Assembly (NCBI GenBank): GCA_947089425.1
Contig: CAMUKG010000004.1
Span: forward strand, 1-64,000
DNA: 64,000 nt
Direction: 5' to 3'
DNA from: an uncultured Clostridia bacterium
Lineage (GTDB): Bacteria; Bacillota; Clostridia; Christensenellales; Pumilibacteraceae
Below are positions 35,501 through 49,633 of this stretch, in pieces. The position numbers were made by a program, and so were the translations under genes. Below the pieces are notes generated by a model. The model searched no databases. It had not been told where the DNA came from and saw only the letters and a list, made by a program, of their open reading frames with translations. How positions within the stretch are numbered: position 1 is the stretch's first letter; every line of letters starts with the position of its first letter.

Positions 35501-36501
35501 GACGTCACGGAAACAAGGGCGTTATATCGCGTATTCTTCCCGAAGAGGATATGCCGTTCATGGCAGACGGAACGCCGCTTCAAATCGTTTTGAATCCTTT
35601 GGGCGTGCCCTCTCGTATGAATATCGGGCAGGTGCTCGAAGTGCACTTGGGGCTTGTTGCCAAAGCGCTCGGGTGGAAAGTTGCCACCCCCGTGTTCGAC
35701 GGAGCCAACGAAAGCGACATTCGCAAACTTTTGGGCGAAAACGGGTTTGTAAATCCCGAAGGCAAAGTGGACGGCAAAATTCAAATGTACGACGGAAGAA
35801 CGGGCGAGCCGTTTGAAAATCGCGCCACAGTGGGCTACATGTATATGATAAAGCTCATTCACTTGGTAGACGACAAAATCCACGCTCGTAGCACGGGTCC
35901 TTACTCGCTTGTAACGCAACAGCCTCTTGGCGGTAAAGCGCAATTCGGCGGACAGCGTTTCGGCGAAATGGAAGTGTGGGCGCTGTACGCCTACGGCGCG
36001 GCAAATATCTTGCAAGAAATCATGACGGTGAAGTCCGACGACGTTGTGGGCAGAGTTAAGACCTATGAATCGATTGTGAAAGGACTGAATATCTCCGAAC
36101 CGGGCGTTCCCGAATCGTTTAAAGTTCTCATAAAAGAATTGCAAGCTCTCGCGCTCGATGTGAAAGTGCTCACCGAAGACAAGGTGGAAATCGGAATAAA
36201 AGACCTAATCGAAGACGAACTCGACGAGCCCGAAGAGAAGAGCAGATTTAAGCACTACGAAGCTGGCGAAATCAACTTTGACGACGAAATAGACCTAATC
36301 GGCGAAGACGCGTTCAACGACGACCTTACAGCCGACGACGAGGGCGGAAGCCTGTTCTCCGACGAAGACGAATTCTCGTTCGACGACCTCGACGACCCGT
36401 TTGCGAACGCGCAAATCGACGACATTGACGACGATGCGGAATTCGGCGAAGATTTCGACGACGATAGTCCGAAATCGAAGAAAAAAGGCAAAAAGGCGTA
36501 A
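32575..36501 (+). CDS. rpoB: DNA-directed RNA polymerase subunit beta
   Basis: The 1308-residue catalytic beta subunit aligns along its full length with Firmicutes RpoB. Landmarks are the fork/rifampicin region ([40 protein letters not shown]), [18 protein letters not shown], the [14 protein letters not shown] lid region and the C-terminal [20 protein letters not shown]. The start ATG 32575 has GAGGAG just upstream; the upstream in-frame ATG at 32500 lies too close to the transcript start. The C-terminus carries about 85 extra residues, strongly acidic (Asp/Glu runs) and ending KKKGKKA, beyond the usual end of the family. The gene has its own consensus promoter and no rplL or rplJ upstream, unlike the standard order. 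rpoC follows after 18 bases. Confidence 0.97.
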   Translation: MAERTIKTVKYGNTERKSFAQIQEVIDMPYLIEVQKASYEEFLKNGIDEVFKDFSPITDFSNRIELHFLGHKLEDKPKYTEKECKDRDATYAAPLKVNVRQIKTETGEVIEQEVYMGDFPLMTPNGSFIINGAERVVVSQLVRSPGVYFNFTPDHKTGQPHYNATNIPSRGAWLEFAEDDKGVLWVQVDRMRKVQASVLMRTLASVTGDEKFRNNEKRSWIAPDYPISSDEDIIALFHNEPLIVGTVDKDMAKTPDEGLVELNRKLRPGEVPNVDSIRGYIEGLFFDRRKYDLSRVGRYKYNKKLALAARLAGQTAAEDVIDADGVLYVKSGDVIEESVAINIQNAGINQVAVKVGDEGEGVHIVMGNRHVDLKNYVSCEPSELGINEKVYYPVLRALLDEAAGDEKALYELVKQNADRLVAKHLLVDDVVATINYLIGLRYGVGYVDNIDHLGNRRVRSVGELLQNQFRIGIARLERVIRERMQIQNESEVSPQSLINIRPIASAIKEFFGSSQLSQFMDESNPIAELTHKRKLSALGPGGLNRERASFEVRDVHYTHYSRMCPIETPEGQNIGLISSLSSYARINEYGFIEAPYRKVEKVLDDAGNVINGRVTDKVEYMPADEEDRYRVAQAGEPLDENGCFVNSRVLMRYREDISEVDKTEIDYIDVSPRQMISVATALIPFLENDDTNRALMGSNMQRQAVPLLKPEAPIVGTGIEHKIAYDSGVMVIAREGGEVSYVDANEIIVLESGGSVARYTLKKFIGSNQGTCINQRPLVFKGEKVRKGQVLADGHSTQNAELALGRNILIGFMAWEGYNYEDAILISERLVKDDVFTSIHIEEHELEARDTKLGEEEITRDIPNVGDDALKNLDEDGIIRVGAEVDSGDILVGKVTPKGETELTPEERLLRAIFGEKAREVRDTSLRVPHGEGGIVVDVKVFTRANRDEMSPGVNKLVRVYIAQKRKISVGDKMAGRHGNKGVISRILPEEDMPFMADGTPLQIVLNPLGVPSRMNIGQVLEVHLGLVAKALGWKVATPVFDGANESDIRKLLGENGFVNPEGKVDGKIQMYDGRTGEPFENRATVGYMYMIKLIHLVDDKIHARSTGPYSLVTQQPLGGKAQFGGQRFGEMEVWALYAYGAANILQEIMTVKSDDVVGRVKTYESIVKGLNISEPGVPESFKVLIKELQALALDVKVLTEDKVEIGIKDLIEDELDEPEEKSRFKHYEAGEINFDDEIDLIGEDAFNDDLTADDEGGSLFSDEDEFSFDDLDDPFANAQIDDIDDDAEFGEDFDDDSPKSKKKGKKA

Positions 36502-36519
36502 CGAGAGGAGAGAGAATAT

Positions 36520-39500
36520 ATGTTTGAATTAAACAATTTCGATTCGATGCAAATAGCAATCGCCGGACCCGAAAAAATTCGCGAATGGAGTCACGGCGAA
36601 GTTACAAAACCCGAAACTATAAACTACCGCACGCAAAAACCCGAAAAAGACGGACTTTTCTGCGAGCGCATATTCGGACCCACCAAAGACTGGGAGTGTC
36701 ATTGCGGCAAATATAAGCGCGTGCGCTACAAGGGCGTGATATGCGACAAGTGCGGCGTTGAGGTAACGCGCAGCAAGGTGCGCCGCGAGCGCATGGGGCA
36801 CATAGAGCTTGCCGCTCCCGTAACCCACATTTGGTATTTTCGCGGGGTGCCCAGCCGCATAGGTTTATTGCTCGACATGACGCCCAAAGCGCTCGAACAG
36901 GTTGTGTATTTCGTGCACTTCGTGGTGCTCGACCCGGGAGAAACCGACCTCGAATACAAGCAAGTTCTTTCCGACGCGAAGCTTGCCGAAGCGAGAGAAA
37001 AATGGGGCGAGAACGCGTTCCGCGTGGGAATGGGCGCCGAAGCTATAAAAGAGCTTTTGAACACTCTCGACATTAAAGCGGAATACGAAAAGCTCAAAGA
37101 CGTTGTGGCTAAATCCACAGGTCCCAAAAAAGTTAAGGCAATAAAGCGCCTCGATATTCTCGATTCGTTCGTGCGTAGCGGCAACAGCCCCACGTGGATG
37201 GTTATGGACGTGTTGCCCGTGCTTCCTCCCGAGCTTCGCCCTATGGTTCAGCTCGACGGCGGCAGATTTGCCACGAGCGACTTAAACGACTTGTATAGAA
37301 GAGTTATAAACCGTAATAACCGTCTTAAAAAGCTCATGGAGCTTTCGGCTCCCGACATTATAATAAGAAACGAAAAGCGTATGCTTCAAGAAGCCGTTGA
37401 CGCGCTCATCGATAACGGCAGACGCGGCAAAGCGATTTCGGGCGCGGGCAACCGCGAGCTCAAAAGTCTTTCGGGACTCTTGCGCGGCAAGCAAGGACGT
37501 TTCCGTCAGAACTTGCTCGGAAAGCGCGTCGACTATTCCGGTCGAAGCGTTATAGTAGTGGGGCCCGAACTCAAAATGTATCAATGCGGACTTCCCAAAG
37601 AAATGGCGCTCGAACTGTTTAAGCCGTTTGTTATGCGCGAGCTCGTTTCGCAGGGAAGAACTCACAACATAAAGAGCGCAAAGCGCATAGTCGACCGCGC
37701 GGGAAGCGAAGTTTGGGGCGTTCTCGAAAACGTTATAAAAGAGCACCCCGTGCTATTAAACCGCGCTCCCACTCTTCACCGTTTGGGTATTCAGGCGTTC
37801 GAGCCCGTGCTCGTTGAGGGCAGAGCGATAAAACTCCACCCGCTTGCGTGCGGCGCGTTCAACGCCGACTTCGACGGCGACCAAATGGCAGTGCACGTTC
37901 CGCTTTCGGTAGAAGCGCAAGTAGAAGCTCGCTTTTTGATGCTTGCGAGCAACAATATCTTGAAGCTAAGCGACGGTCGTCCCGTTTGTTCGCCCACGCA
38001 AGATATGGTTATAGGTTGCTATTACCTAACCATAGATAAGCCGGGCGCGAAAGGCGAAGGCAAGATTTTCTGCGACGTAGACGAGGCGAAAATGGCTTAC
38101 GCCAACAAGGAAATCGAACTGCAAAGCAAGATTTGGGTGCGCGTATACAAAGAAATCAACGGAGTTAAAGAGCACGAGAGAATAGAGACCACCGTAGGTC
38201 GCATAATCTTTAACGAGGCTATTCCGCAAGATTTGGGACTCACGGTGCGCGACCCTAACGACCGCAAGAGCTTGTTTGCCCTCGAAGTTAACTATAAAGT
38301 GGGCAAGAGTCAGCTTCAAAAGATAGTTGACGCCACGTTCAAATTGAAAGGCGCTACCGAAACGGTTAAAGTGCTCGATAACGTTAAGGCGCTCGGCTTT
38401 AAGTATTCAACAATAGGTTCGATTACCACTTCGGTATTCGACATGAACATTCCCGAAGAGAAAAAAGCGATTCTCGACAAAGCGGAAGAAAACGTAATAA
38501 AAATCGAAACGCTTTACAAAATGGGTCACATGACTCAACGCGAAAAATACGAGCGCGTAGTTAACGAATGGAGCAAGGCGAACGACGACGTTACCGACGC
38601 TCTTAAAAAGACTTTGTCGGAATTCAACCCCATAAACATGATGGCTGTGTCGGGCGCGCGCGGTAGCATGAAACAGATTGCTCAGCTTTCGGGTATGCGC
38701 GGACTAATGACCAACCCGCAGGGCGAAACGCTCGAAACGCCCGTTCGTTCTTCGTTCCGCGAAGGACTTTCGGCGCTCGAATATTTCATTTCTTCGCACG
38801 GCGGCAGAAAAGGTTTGGCGGATACCGCTCTTAAAACGGCTGACTCGGGTTACCTTACCCGCCGACTCGTGGACGTTGCGCAAGACGTAATTGTGCGCGA
38901 AGAAGACTGCTTCGACGGCGCCGCTCCCAAAGGAATTCGCACTACCGCGATTATGGAAGGCGACCAAGTAATCGAGAGCCTCGAAGACCGCTTAAACGGC
39001 AGATTCGCCGCCGAAGACGTGGTTAACCCCGTTACGGGCGAAGTAATCGTGGCTTGCAACGAAATGATTACCGAAGACAAGGCGAAAGAAATTGCGTCGG
39101 TGGTTGACCCCGCGACGGGCAAAAAAGCAATTACAGCCGTGAATATCCGCACCGTGCTCACATGTAAAAGCAAACACGGCGTTTGCGCGAAATGCTACGG
39201 CAAAGATATGTCGGGCTCGTCCAAAGTTAAAATCGGCGAAGCTGTGGGTATAATAGCCGCACAGAGTATAGGCGAACCGGGCACACAGCTCACCATGCGT
39301 ACGTTCCACACGGGCGGCGTCGCGTCGGCGGACGATATCACGCGAGGCTTGCCGCGAGTTGAAGAGCTTTTCGAAGCGCGCAACCCCAAAGGCGTGGCTG
39401 TTATAGCCGAGTACGGCGGCAAGGTGCGCATAGAAGAAAAAGACGGCGTGCGCAACGTTTATATAAAGAACGACGAGGGGAAGGAAGACCGCTACATGAT

Positions 39501-40101
39501 TCCTTTCACCGCCAAGCTAAAACCGAATATCAAAGACGACGTTGTTGTGGCGGCGGGCGACCCCCTTACCGAAGGTCCCATTTACCCGCAAGATATTTTG
39601 CGCACAAAGGGCAGGCGCGAGGTTCAAGAATATATCCTCAAAGAAGTTCAATCCGTTTATCGCAGTCAGGGCGTGCAAATAAACGACAAACACATAGAAG
39701 TTATTGTGCGTCAAATGCTTAAAAAAGTCAAGGTGGAAGACGGCGGCGACGCCGATTTATTGCCCGGCGAGCTTATCGACCTTTCGGTGTTCGAAGAGGC
39801 AAACGCGAGAGCGCTCGAAAATTACGGGCGTCCCGGTGCGGCAAAATATACTTTGCTCGGAATTACAAAAGCGGCTCTTGCAACCGACAGCTTCCTTTCG
39901 GCGGCGTCGTTCCAAGAAACCGCGCGCGTTCTCACAGAGGCTGCAATCAAGAACAAAATCGACCCGCTCATCGGCTTGAAAGAAAACGTAATTCTCGGCA
40001 AGCTCATTCCTGCGGGCACGGGTATGCGCAAGTATAAAAACATTTATCCCGTAGAGCTTTCGGGCGGAGATAATTCCACGCTCGGCGAAAGCGAAAACTA
40101 A
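36520..40101 (+). CDS. rpoC: DNA-directed RNA polymerase subunit beta'
   Basis: The product has 1193 residues, the normal length for Firmicutes without large insertions. The N-terminal zinc site is present (C-H-C near residue 58 and C-D-K-C about 15 residues on). The catalytic Mg-binding loop NADFDGDQM lies at about 448-456. The second zinc site ([15 protein letters not shown]) lies near 887-901, followed by the trigger-loop region [30 protein letters not shown] precedes the ATG. A terminator follows, and rpsL/rpsG do not, so rpoBC stands alone as a two-gene operon. Confidence 0.97.
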   Translation: MFELNNFDSMQIAIAGPEKIREWSHGEVTKPETINYRTQKPEKDGLFCERIFGPTKDWECHCGKYKRVRYKGVICDKCGVEVTRSKVRRERMGHIELAAPVTHIWYFRGVPSRIGLLLDMTPKALEQVVYFVHFVVLDPGETDLEYKQVLSDAKLAEAREKWGENAFRVGMGAEAIKELLNTLDIKAEYEKLKDVVAKSTGPKKVKAIKRLDILDSFVRSGNSPTWMVMDVLPVLPPELRPMVQLDGGRFATSDLNDLYRRVINRNNRLKKLMELSAPDIIIRNEKRMLQEAVDALIDNGRRGKAISGAGNRELKSLSGLLRGKQGRFRQNLLGKRVDYSGRSVIVVGPELKMYQCGLPKEMALELFKPFVMRELVSQGRTHNIKSAKRIVDRAGSEVWGVLENVIKEHPVLLNRAPTLHRLGIQAFEPVLVEGRAIKLHPLACGAFNADFDGDQMAVHVPLSVEAQVEARFLMLASNNILKLSDGRPVCSPTQDMVIGCYYLTIDKPGAKGEGKIFCDVDEAKMAYANKEIELQSKIWVRVYKEINGVKEHERIETTVGRIIFNEAIPQDLGLTVRDPNDRKSLFALEVNYKVGKSQLQKIVDATFKLKGATETVKVLDNVKALGFKYSTIGSITTSVFDMNIPEEKKAILDKAEENVIKIETLYKMGHMTQREKYERVVNEWSKANDDVTDALKKTLSEFNPINMMAVSGARGSMKQIAQLSGMRGLMTNPQGETLETPVRSSFREGLSALEYFISSHGGRKGLADTALKTADSGYLTRRLVDVAQDVIVREEDCFDGAAPKGIRTTAIMEGDQVIESLEDRLNGRFAAEDVVNPVTGEVIVACNEMITEDKAKEIASVVDPATGKKAITAVNIRTVLTCKSKHGVCAKCYGKDMSGSSKVKIGEAVGIIAAQSIGEPGTQLTMRTFHTGGVASADDITRGLPRVEELFEARNPKGVAVIAEYGGKVRIEEKDGVRNVYIKNDEGKEDRYMIPFTAKLKPNIKDDVVVAAGDPLTEGPIYPQDILRTKGRREVQEYILKEVQSVYRSQGVQINDKHIEVIVRQMLKKVKVEDGGDADLLPGELIDLSVFEEANARALENYGRPGAAKYTLLGITKAALATDSFLSAASFQETARVLTEAAIKNKIDPLIGLKENVILGKLIPAGTGMRKYKNIYPVELSGGDNSTLGESEN

Positions 40102-40115
40102 AAAACTTAATATAA

Positions 40116-40159
40116 CAAAATAGGGTAGCCGCAAAAACGACCGCCCTATTTTGCAATTT
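40116..40159 (+). terminator. rpoBC terminator
   Basis: CAAAATAGGG pairs with CCCTATTTTG around an 18-base loop. The T-rich right arm ends only 8 bases before tilS, so some read-through may feed tilS. Confidence 0.8.
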
Positions 40160-40166
40160 TAATCAA

Positions 40167-41507
40167 ATGCTTGAAAATGCAAAACAACTTATAGAAAAAT
40201 ATGCGCTAAATAAGCGCGTGGCGGCGGCGGTGTCGGGTGGCGAGGACTCTATGGCGCTGCTTAACTTGTTGCTAAGCTATCGCGACGAGAAGAAACTCGA
40301 ATTGCTCGCGGTGAACGTGGAACACGGCATACGCGAGAACTCGGAGCAAGACAGTGAGTTCGTGCGTGATTTTTGCGCGCGACACGGCGTGGAATTTATT
40401 TGTAAATGCGCGAATATACCTGCGCTGAGCGCGGAGTCGGGGCGGGGAGAGGAGTGCGAGGCGCACTTTTTCCGCCGCGAGTTCTTTTCGGAACTAATCG
40501 AGAGCGGTAAAGCGGACATTGTGGCAACGGCGCACCATGCGCGCGACAACGCCGAAACCGTACTGTTGCATTTATTTCGCGGTTGCGGCTTAAAAGGGCT
40601 TTCGGGCATGAATACTTTGAGCGGCGGGCTATTCCGTCCGTTTCTTACTACCGAAAAAGAAGAAATATGCGCATATGTTAAAGCGAACAACGTGCCGTTT
40701 GTTACCGACGAAACGAACTCTTGCACCGATTACGCCCGCAACTATGTTCGGCATGAAATTTTGCCGCGCATACGCGAGCGGTTCCCGTCGGCTGAAAACG
40801 CGATTTGCCGAGCGGCAAACTTTGCGCGCGAAGCCGATAATTTTATTCGCAAGCGACTAAACGAAGACGCGATTTGCGAGCGCGACGGCGCCGTGTTGCT
40901 TGAAAAAGAGTTCGTTTCTCCGCAGTATATTTTCGAGGCTATGAACCGCTTGGGCGTAGTGTCCGACGTATATTGCGCGACGGTGGATTCTGTTATGCGC
41001 CTCAAAGAGTGCCGCACGGGTGCGCGCACCGATTTGGGAAACGGCGTTCTTGCCCGCAACGAATACGGTGCAATCGCTTTTTACCGCGACGGCGAGGAAG
41101 TAGGCGCAGCGGATTGGGAAGTTGAGTTTTATTTACCGCATTCGCTCCGTAGGGAGTTCATTACGCCCGTAAAAAAAGTTAAAACGGAGAGAGCCGCAAA
41201 GCCGTATTTTCCTAACAGCGACGGCGTTCTTTCGTTCGATGCGGACAGGCTTCCGAGCGGTTGCGTTTTGCGTTCGCGCCGAGAGGGCGACAGATTTGCG
41301 CCTTATGGCGGCGGAAGCAAGAAGCTGAAAGAATATTTAATCGACAAAAAGGTGCCCGCACGGCTACGCGATTCGCTTATTTTGCTTGCTTGCGAAAGCG
41401 AAGCGCTCGCGATTTTGGGTATGGAAATAAGCGATAAAATAAAGGTAACGGAAAAGAGCGAAAACGTTGCGCGAATTTTTCTTGACGACGGCGAGGCTTG
41501 CGAATGA
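40167..41507 (+). CDS. tilS: tRNA(Ile)-lysidine synthase
   Basis: This 446-residue enzyme adds lysine to C34 of the CAU-anticodon tRNA-Ile in an ATP-dependent reaction. The PP-loop is SGGEDSMAL (residues 23-31), with Glu where most relatives have x in SGGxDS. VNVEHGIR, TAHHARDNAETVLLHLFRG and the TNSCTDYARNYVRHEILP block are all present. The C-terminal TilS domain ends with LRSRREGDRFAPYGGGSKKLKEYLIDKK. No Shine-Dalgarno is visible before the ATG, and the start is only 8 bases past the rpoC terminator. The next gene overlaps by 4 bases. Confidence 0.93.
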   Translation: MLENAKQLIEKYALNKRVAAAVSGGEDSMALLNLLLSYRDEKKLELLAVNVEHGIRENSEQDSEFVRDFCARHGVEFICKCANIPALSAESGRGEECEAHFFRREFFSELIESGKADIVATAHHARDNAETVLLHLFRGCGLKGLSGMNTLSGGLFRPFLTTEKEEICAYVKANNVPFVTDETNSCTDYARNYVRHEILPRIRERFPSAENAICRAANFAREADNFIRKRLNEDAICERDGAVLLEKEFVSPQYIFEAMNRLGVVSDVYCATVDSVMRLKECRTGARTDLGNGVLARNEYGAIAFYRDGEEVGAADWEVEFYLPHSLRREFITPVKKVKTERAAKPYFPNSDGVLSFDADRLPSGCVLRSRREGDRFAPYGGGSKKLKEYLIDKKVPARLRDSLILLACESEALAILGMEISDKIKVTEKSENVARIFLDDGEACE

Positions 41508-42157
41508 GAAGAATTGACGACTTGCAAACTCACGGGTTAAAATTTATGCAAGACACCGAGCTGTTTCCGTTCGGCACCGATGCGGTTGAACTTGCGAATT
41601 TCGCCGCGCCGAATAAGGGCTCGCGAGTTTGCGATTTGGGCGCGGGGACGGGAATAATATCGGTGTTGCTTGCGGGTAAATTCGGTTGCTCGGTTACCGC
41701 CGTTGAAATACAGGAGAAGTGTTGCGAGCTTATAGAAGAAAACGCGCGCTTGAATTCGCTCGATATAACGGTTGCGCACATGCCCATGCAACGTTTTTGC
41801 GGCAATTTCGACGCGGTTGTGTGTAATCCGCCGTATATGAAAGCGGGAAGCGGCGCGCCTCGCGGCACCGAAACCGAAAGAATAGCGTGTTTCGAAGAAA
41901 AGGTTACGTTGAAAGAGGTAGCCGAAACGGCTGCGAGACTGCTTTCAACGGGTGGAAAGTTTTATATTGTGCACCACATAACCCGCCTTGCCGAAGCGTT
42001 ATTCACGCTGAAAACCAATAAATTAGAGCCAAAAAAATTGCAAATACTTCGTCCGTCGCAAAACAAGCCGCCGCATATCTTTATGGCGGAATGCGTTCGC
42101 GACGGAAAAGAGGGCGTAACAGTGCTCCCCGAACGAGAACCGAAAACGTATTTTTAG
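41504..42157 (+). CDS. tRNA1(Val) adenine-N6-methyltransferase-like (YfiC/TrmN6 family)
   Basis: This 217-residue SAM-dependent methyltransferase has the SAM motif VCDLGAGTGIISVLLA (about 42-57) and the catalytic NPPY motif (about 109-112, VVCNPPYMKAG) of N6-adenine methyltransferases. The opening RRIDDLQTHGLKFMQD and FPFGTDAVELANF are typical of the YfiC/TrmN6 family, which modifies A37 of tRNA-Val. ATG 41504 overlaps the tilS stop (ATGA), indicating translational coupling of two tRNA-modification genes. rRNA or other tRNA targets remain possible. Confidence 0.88.
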   Translation: MRRIDDLQTHGLKFMQDTELFPFGTDAVELANFAAPNKGSRVCDLGAGTGIISVLLAGKFGCSVTAVEIQEKCCELIEENARLNSLDITVAHMPMQRFCGNFDAVVCNPPYMKAGSGAPRGTETERIACFEEKVTLKEVAETAARLLSTGGKFYIVHHITRLAEALFTLKTNKLEPKKLQILRPSQNKPPHIFMAECVRDGKEGVTVLPEREPKTYF

Positions 42158-42171
42158 TTGCGGTATTCCGT

Positions 42172-42257
42172 GTTACTGCGAGGAGCCATAAGGCGATGCG
42201 GCAGTCTATAAAACAAAGATTGCCGCGTCACTCACTGCGTTTGTTTCTCGCAAAGAC
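42172..42257. repeat. Interspersed inverted-repeat element, family D, copy 1
   Basis: Left end GTTACTGCGAGGAG, inner arm GATGCGGCAGTCT; right arm AGATTGCCGCGTCA, end CTCGCAAAGAC. Related copies lie at 51129-51205 and 57527-57603. Confidence 0.6.
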
Positions 42258-42282
42258 ATAAAACAATAAAAAAGGAAAAACA

Positions 42283-43083
42283 ATGCTGTATCTTGTTTGC
42301 ACGCCGCTCGGCAATTTAAAAGACATAACGTTGCGCGCTTTGGAGGTGCTCAAAAGCGTGTCGCTCATTCTTGCGGAAGACACCCGTCGCTCGGCAATAC
42401 TGTGCGCCGAATACGAAATTACCGCGCCTATGGAAAGTTACCAAAAATTCAACGAAAAGAGCAAGTGCGCCGAAATTATCCGTCGCCTTTCTTGCGGCGA
42501 AGAAATCGCGCTCGTCACCGACGCGGGCACTCCCTGCATATCCGACCCGGGAAACGTGCTCGTGCAAAGCGTAATAGAAAACGACTTGCCTTATACTTTG
42601 GTCGGAAGCAGTTGCGCGTTCGTGTCGGCGGCGGTACTCAGCGGCTTTGATTTGCGCAGTCTTGCGTTTGGCGGCTTCTTGCCCGAAAAAAATTCGGCAC
42701 GTGAAAAATTCCTCGAAACGTTCAAAAGTTTTTCGGGTTGTCTCGCGTTCTATGTTTCGCCGCATTCGTTTAAAAAAGATTTGCAGTGTTTTTATTCCGC
42801 ATTCGGCGCGCGCCGAGCGGCGCTTGTTCGCGAAATAAGCAAAAAGTTCGAGGAGTGCGTTCGCTTCACGTTGGGCGACGTTCCAGAGTTTACCGAAAAG
42901 GGCGAATACGTGCTCGTGCTCGAAGGCAAAGAGCGCGAGTGCGAGCTCAATTCTCTTTCCGTGCGCGAACACGTGCGCCATTATATGTCTTGCGGCCTCG
43001 ACAAAAAAGAAGCGGTAAAAAAGGCGGCTTCCGACAGGGGAGTCGCCAAAAGCGAAATTTACAAAGAAACTATCGATTTGTAA
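42283..43083 (+). CDS. rsmI: 16S rRNA (cytidine1402-2'-O)-methyltransferase
   Basis: This 266-residue SAM-dependent enzyme of the tetrapyrrole-methylase fold methylates C1402 in the ribosomal decoding centre. Family blocks seen are YLVCTPLGNLKDITLRAL at the N-terminus, LILAEDTRRS (about 28-37), MESYQKFNE, ALVTDAGTPCISDPG (about 76-90), FVSPHSF-like YVSPHSFKKDL and the C-terminal helical segment KKEAVKKAASDRGVAKSEIYK. AAAAGGAAAAAC precedes the ATG. A repeat element separates it from the upstream methyltransferase gene, but the orientation fits a tRNA/rRNA-modification cluster with tilS. Confidence 0.95.
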   Translation: MLYLVCTPLGNLKDITLRALEVLKSVSLILAEDTRRSAILCAEYEITAPMESYQKFNEKSKCAEIIRRLSCGEEIALVTDAGTPCISDPGNVLVQSVIENDLPYTLVGSSCAFVSAAVLSGFDLRSLAFGGFLPEKNSAREKFLETFKSFSGCLAFYVSPHSFKKDLQCFYSAFGARRAALVREISKKFEECVRFTLGDVPEFTEKGEYVLVLEGKERECELNSLSVREHVRHYMSCGLDKKEAVKKAASDRGVAKSEIYKETIDL

Positions 43084-43163
43084 AAAACTGTGACTAATTT
43101 GCGCGGTTTGACACACGATTATAGTTGACAAAATTTTGCGGGGTGAGATATATTTAAATCGTA

Positions 43164-44012
43164 TTAAAATTGTAGGAGAACTATACATAGGGCAGACGCC
43201 TAACGGAAGCGAAAATACAAGATTTTCGTTTATATTCGGTTCTGTTCCCGAGTCGCTTAAATCGTTCCCGACGGCACAACCGAAATAAAAGACTTCGCAT
43301 TTAGCGGATGCAGTAATTTGGAAAGCATTATGATACCGAACAGCGTTGTTAAAATAGGAAAAACGCGTTTGTTTCTTGTCGCAAATTAAAAAGTATTGTT
43401 ATTCCCGAAAAAGTTACGACAATAAGCGAGCGCATGTTCGGCGAATGTTTTGCATTAGAAAATGTAGTTATTCACGAAAATATTAAAAGTATCGAATTGG
43501 GCGCTTTTTCAAGTTGTTCGTCGCTCACATCTTTTACAATTCCCGATAACGTGACGAATGTTGGAAAGGAAATTTTGCAAAGTTGCAAAAAACTCGAAAC
43601 CGTTACAATCGGCAAGGGAATTAAAACAATACCGTACGGCTTTTTATATAATTGCGAAAATCTGAAAGAGATTGTAATACCCGACAATATAACGGCTGTC
43701 GAAGAATTTGCTTTCATGGATTGCAAAGCTATGAGAAAAGCCGTAATCGGCGACGGCGTGAAAAGTATTGAGAGCGGAGCTTTTTCGAGTTGCGAATCGC
43801 TTTCCGAAGTGATAATAGGGGAAAATTTGAAAACGATAAGCGGCGACTTATTTTTTACTTGTAAAAATCTTACGAGCGTGACGTTTAAGAATACCGTCGG
43901 GTGGTATTTTGAAAGCGAGTTGGAAGGGAATAGCGAATGGGATGCAACCGACCCGCAAGCAAACGCGGCAAAGCTGAAAAATATGTATTTGTCTACTCTT
44001 AAACGCAAATAA
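43164..44012 (+). pseudogene. Degenerate BspA-type leucine-rich-repeat gene
   Basis: The long open segment (43434-44012) encodes LRR_5 repeats such as IPDNVTNVGKEILQSCKKLE, IPDNITAVEEFAFMDCKAM and GVKSIESGAFSSCESLSEV. The repeat pattern continues upstream in two other frames: PDGTTEIKDFAFSGCSNLES and IPNSVVKIGK (about 43268-43370), then AFVSCRKLKSIVIPEKV. Frameshifts are therefore needed near 43262 and in the AAAAA run near 43362. A promoter-like TTGACA (43125-43130) and TATATT (43149-43154) stand upstream, but no signal peptide is readable. It is probably a truncated relic of a surface protein like the one encoded at 27165. Confidence 0.65.
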
Positions 44013-44188
44013 AATTTATAAACAAGCAAGTACAAGAGAGCGCTTTTTTAGCGATCTTTTGCGTTATATAAAATAAAAATAAAGAAAGCGCGTTCATACG
44101 ATTGACGGGGGGGGGAAACATGTTAAAATATAATCGCTTTAATTTTTTTCACGGGTTGAACCGTCGGAATTTACACGCCTTGCAGCTA

Positions 44189-44217
44189 TTGACAAATAGA
44201 AAAAAGTGCGGTAAAAT
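44189..44217 (+). promoter_or_regulatory. Promoter of the ABC transporter pair
   Basis: TTGACA (44189-44194), 17 bases, TAAAAT (44212-44217). The rest of the 300-bp gap (44013-44312) holds a run of nine G at about 44107-44115 and no visible gene. Confidence 0.8.
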
Positions 44218-44312
44218 ATTAAAGTGTTAAAAGAAAAGCGGGACAAAGCCGTGACATAGATTGTTATATTTGTGTAAAAGGTGCGAATAGTCGTTTGCTT
44301 TCGGGAGGAATT

Positions 44313-46591
44313 ATGGCACTTTTGGAATTGAAAGACGTCGGAAAAATTTACGTTTCCGAAGGCAACGTTGCCGTTGGCATAAGAGGAGTGAATCTCGCGT
44401 TCAATAAAGGCGAGTTTGTGGCGGTAACGGGCAAATCGGGCTCGGGAAAGTCAACCATTTTAAACGTGATTAGCGGAATGGACTCCTACGAAGAGGGCGA
44501 AATGCTTATAGAGGGGCAACCCACTTCGCACTATTTGCAACCCGAGTGGGAGCAATACCGCCAAAAATACATATCGTTTATTTTTCAAGACTACAATATT
44601 ATAGAAAGTTTCACTGTTTTGCAAAACGTGGAACTCGCGTTACTGCACATAGAAGACAAAAAGGAAAGAAGACGTCGCGCCCTCGAACTGATAAACCGCG
44701 TGGGACTTGGCGACAGAATAAAGCAAAAGGGGAGCAGACTTTCGGGCGGGCAAAAACAGCGCACCGTTATAGCTCGCGCGCTCGCAAAAGACAGTCCCGT
44801 CATTCTTGCCGACGAGCCGACGGGTAACCTCGATTCCAAAACGAGCGAGGAAATAATAGAGCTGTTGCGCGAAGTTTCAAAAGATAAACTTTTAATAGTG
44901 GTTACGCACAACTTCGAGCAGGTGGAGCACGTTGCCACTAGGCACATTAGAGTATACGACGGCGCTGTGGAATCCGACCATGTAATATCGAAAGCCGAGA
45001 GCGCGCAACCTGAAAGCGAAGAGCTTGAAAACGTTGAGAGCAAGCCCATTTCGGAACGCGCGAAAAAGCGCAAAGAAAGATGGGCTACGTTCAAAAAAGG
45101 TTTTTCGCTCGGCGGCACTCTGCTTGCGGCAAAACCGAAGTTGTCGGTGTTTATTTGTATTCTTTTGATTATAGGCACGGTGGCGATTTTCGCCGTCACT
45201 TCGATTTGCGGCGAGGGAATGAACCTGTTCGAAAAGAATTATATGTTTTCGCACATAGAGGGCAGAGTGGTGCTCGCGAACAATTCGGGCAAAATTTTTT
45301 CGGAGGACGAAGTTAAAAAGATTTCGGAAGATTACGGCGCCGACAGCTTTTTAATGTACGATATTTTGCTCGACAGCGGATTATCGAATTTTATTTATAT
45401 TCCCGAAGCGGAAGACGGGCTGTCGTTTTCGTTTACATACGGAGAAGATTTCGGCAAAAATATAGTAGGGCGCTACCCCGAAGCGGAAAACGAAGTTTTG
45501 TTGTATTTGCCCATATCGTGGCAACCGTATTTCGGCAAAAACAAATTGAAAATCACGAGCGTAAAACTGCAAAACATTACGCTTTCGGTGTGCGGAGTAA
45601 AGTATTTTTACGATAATACCTTAGACGCGAAAATGCTTTTCACCAAAGACGGATTCCGCACGGTAACATGCCTGTATTATTTGGCTGCGCGTTTGAACAC
45701 GAGCGTGTGGGCGGGCGTGTATTTTTCGGGCGGAAATCAATTCCAAACGAGCATTGGAACGATTGTTCCGTCGTTCGATATGGAAAACGGAAAGATTTAC
45801 ATAAAAGACGAAATTTTCGAGTCTTTCGTGAAAACTAACGGCGGCACGCAAGACGGCGAAGCGTTCGATGCGGAAGCCGAATTAAAAACGTATTATAAAA
45901 ATTACGACTCGTCGCAAGAGGGCGAAAAAATATACTCGAAAAGTTTTGAAAAAGACGATTTCGTGTTCGACTCTCCGCCGGATGCGAAAGACGCGTTTGG
46001 CTCGGCGGCGGTTATGTCGGTTGCTACTATGCGCGATATTGCGGAAGAAATTTTATCGGAATCGTATAGGCAAGTTTCTCTTTTTTTCTCTTCCGACAAA
46101 AAGGCGCATTCGGCGGCGAACAAACTGCAAGACGCGGGTTATATAGCGGTGCCGTCCGACACCACCTACGAGCCCGACGCTTACGGAAAAATTCTCGCAA
46201 CGGTTATGAACATAGTTATGCTTATAATTTGGTTTATAGCGATTTTATTCTTGGCGCTCGTAATAAATTTGTGCACAAGTCGCTCTATGGCGGCGTTTAA
46301 AGGGGATATGGCGATAATGCGCTCTATGGGCATTCCGGTGAGAGTCGTGCGAATAGGCATTTACGCGCGAATGCTTTTGTCGCTTCTTCCCGCCTACGCG
46401 TTTTTGCTCGCGGCGGCTCTCGCGATTTTCCTAACACCGCTACTAAACGGATTTTTCATGTTCTTGCACGCGTGGCAATATGCGCTCATAGTTGCGGGTA
46501 TGCTGTTGCTCACATTGCGTGTAACGCATAAGCAAATAGGAAAGCTTTTCCGAGAGAGCGTTAAAAAATCGCTTAAAGGAGGTTCGGCGGA

Positions 46592-46595
<4 letters not shown>
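44313..46595 (+). CDS. ABC transporter, ATPase fused to FtsX-type permease (subunit 1)
   Basis: The product has 760 residues. The N-terminal ATPase is of the MacB/LolD type: Walker A GKSGSGKST (about 39-47), signature LSGGQKQR (about 143-150), Walker [10 protein letters not shown] (about 164-172) and H-loop VVTH. After a charged linker, a TM helix lies at about 276-297. An extracytoplasmic region of about 300 residues follows, then three TM helices with the FtsX fold (about 630-750). The order ATPase-TM-ectodomain-3TM matches MacB-like fusions. ATG 44313 has GGGAGG upstream. It overlaps the second subunit by 4 bases, so a heterodimer is likely. Such pumps export peptides or lipids, or act as mechanotransmitters; no two-component system is adjacent. 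Confidence 0.85.
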
Positions 46596-49561
<2,966 letters not shown>

Positions 49562-49597
49562 GTAAAGTTAACGTATAAAATTCTTTTTCGTGTCGAT

Positions 49598-49633
49598 ACT
49601 CCTTCCGTACCTTAATTGCGGGAGGAGTTTTTT
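49598..49633 (+). terminator. Terminator whose 3' arm contains the next gene's Shine-Dalgarno
   Basis: ACTCCTTCCG (49598-49607) pairs with CGGGAGGAGT (49619-49628), ten pairs with one G-U, loop of 11, then six T (49628-49633). GGGAGGAG in the right arm is the only ribosome binding site for the GTG at 49634. Confidence 0.85.

Noticed and set aside
32857-36144. Long open frames on the minus strand within rpoB and rpoC (for example 34906-36144).
   Set aside because: They are antisense to conserved polymerase genes, lack ribosome binding sites and have unnatural composition (His/Arg/Phe-rich), as expected for mirror frames of GC-biased codons.
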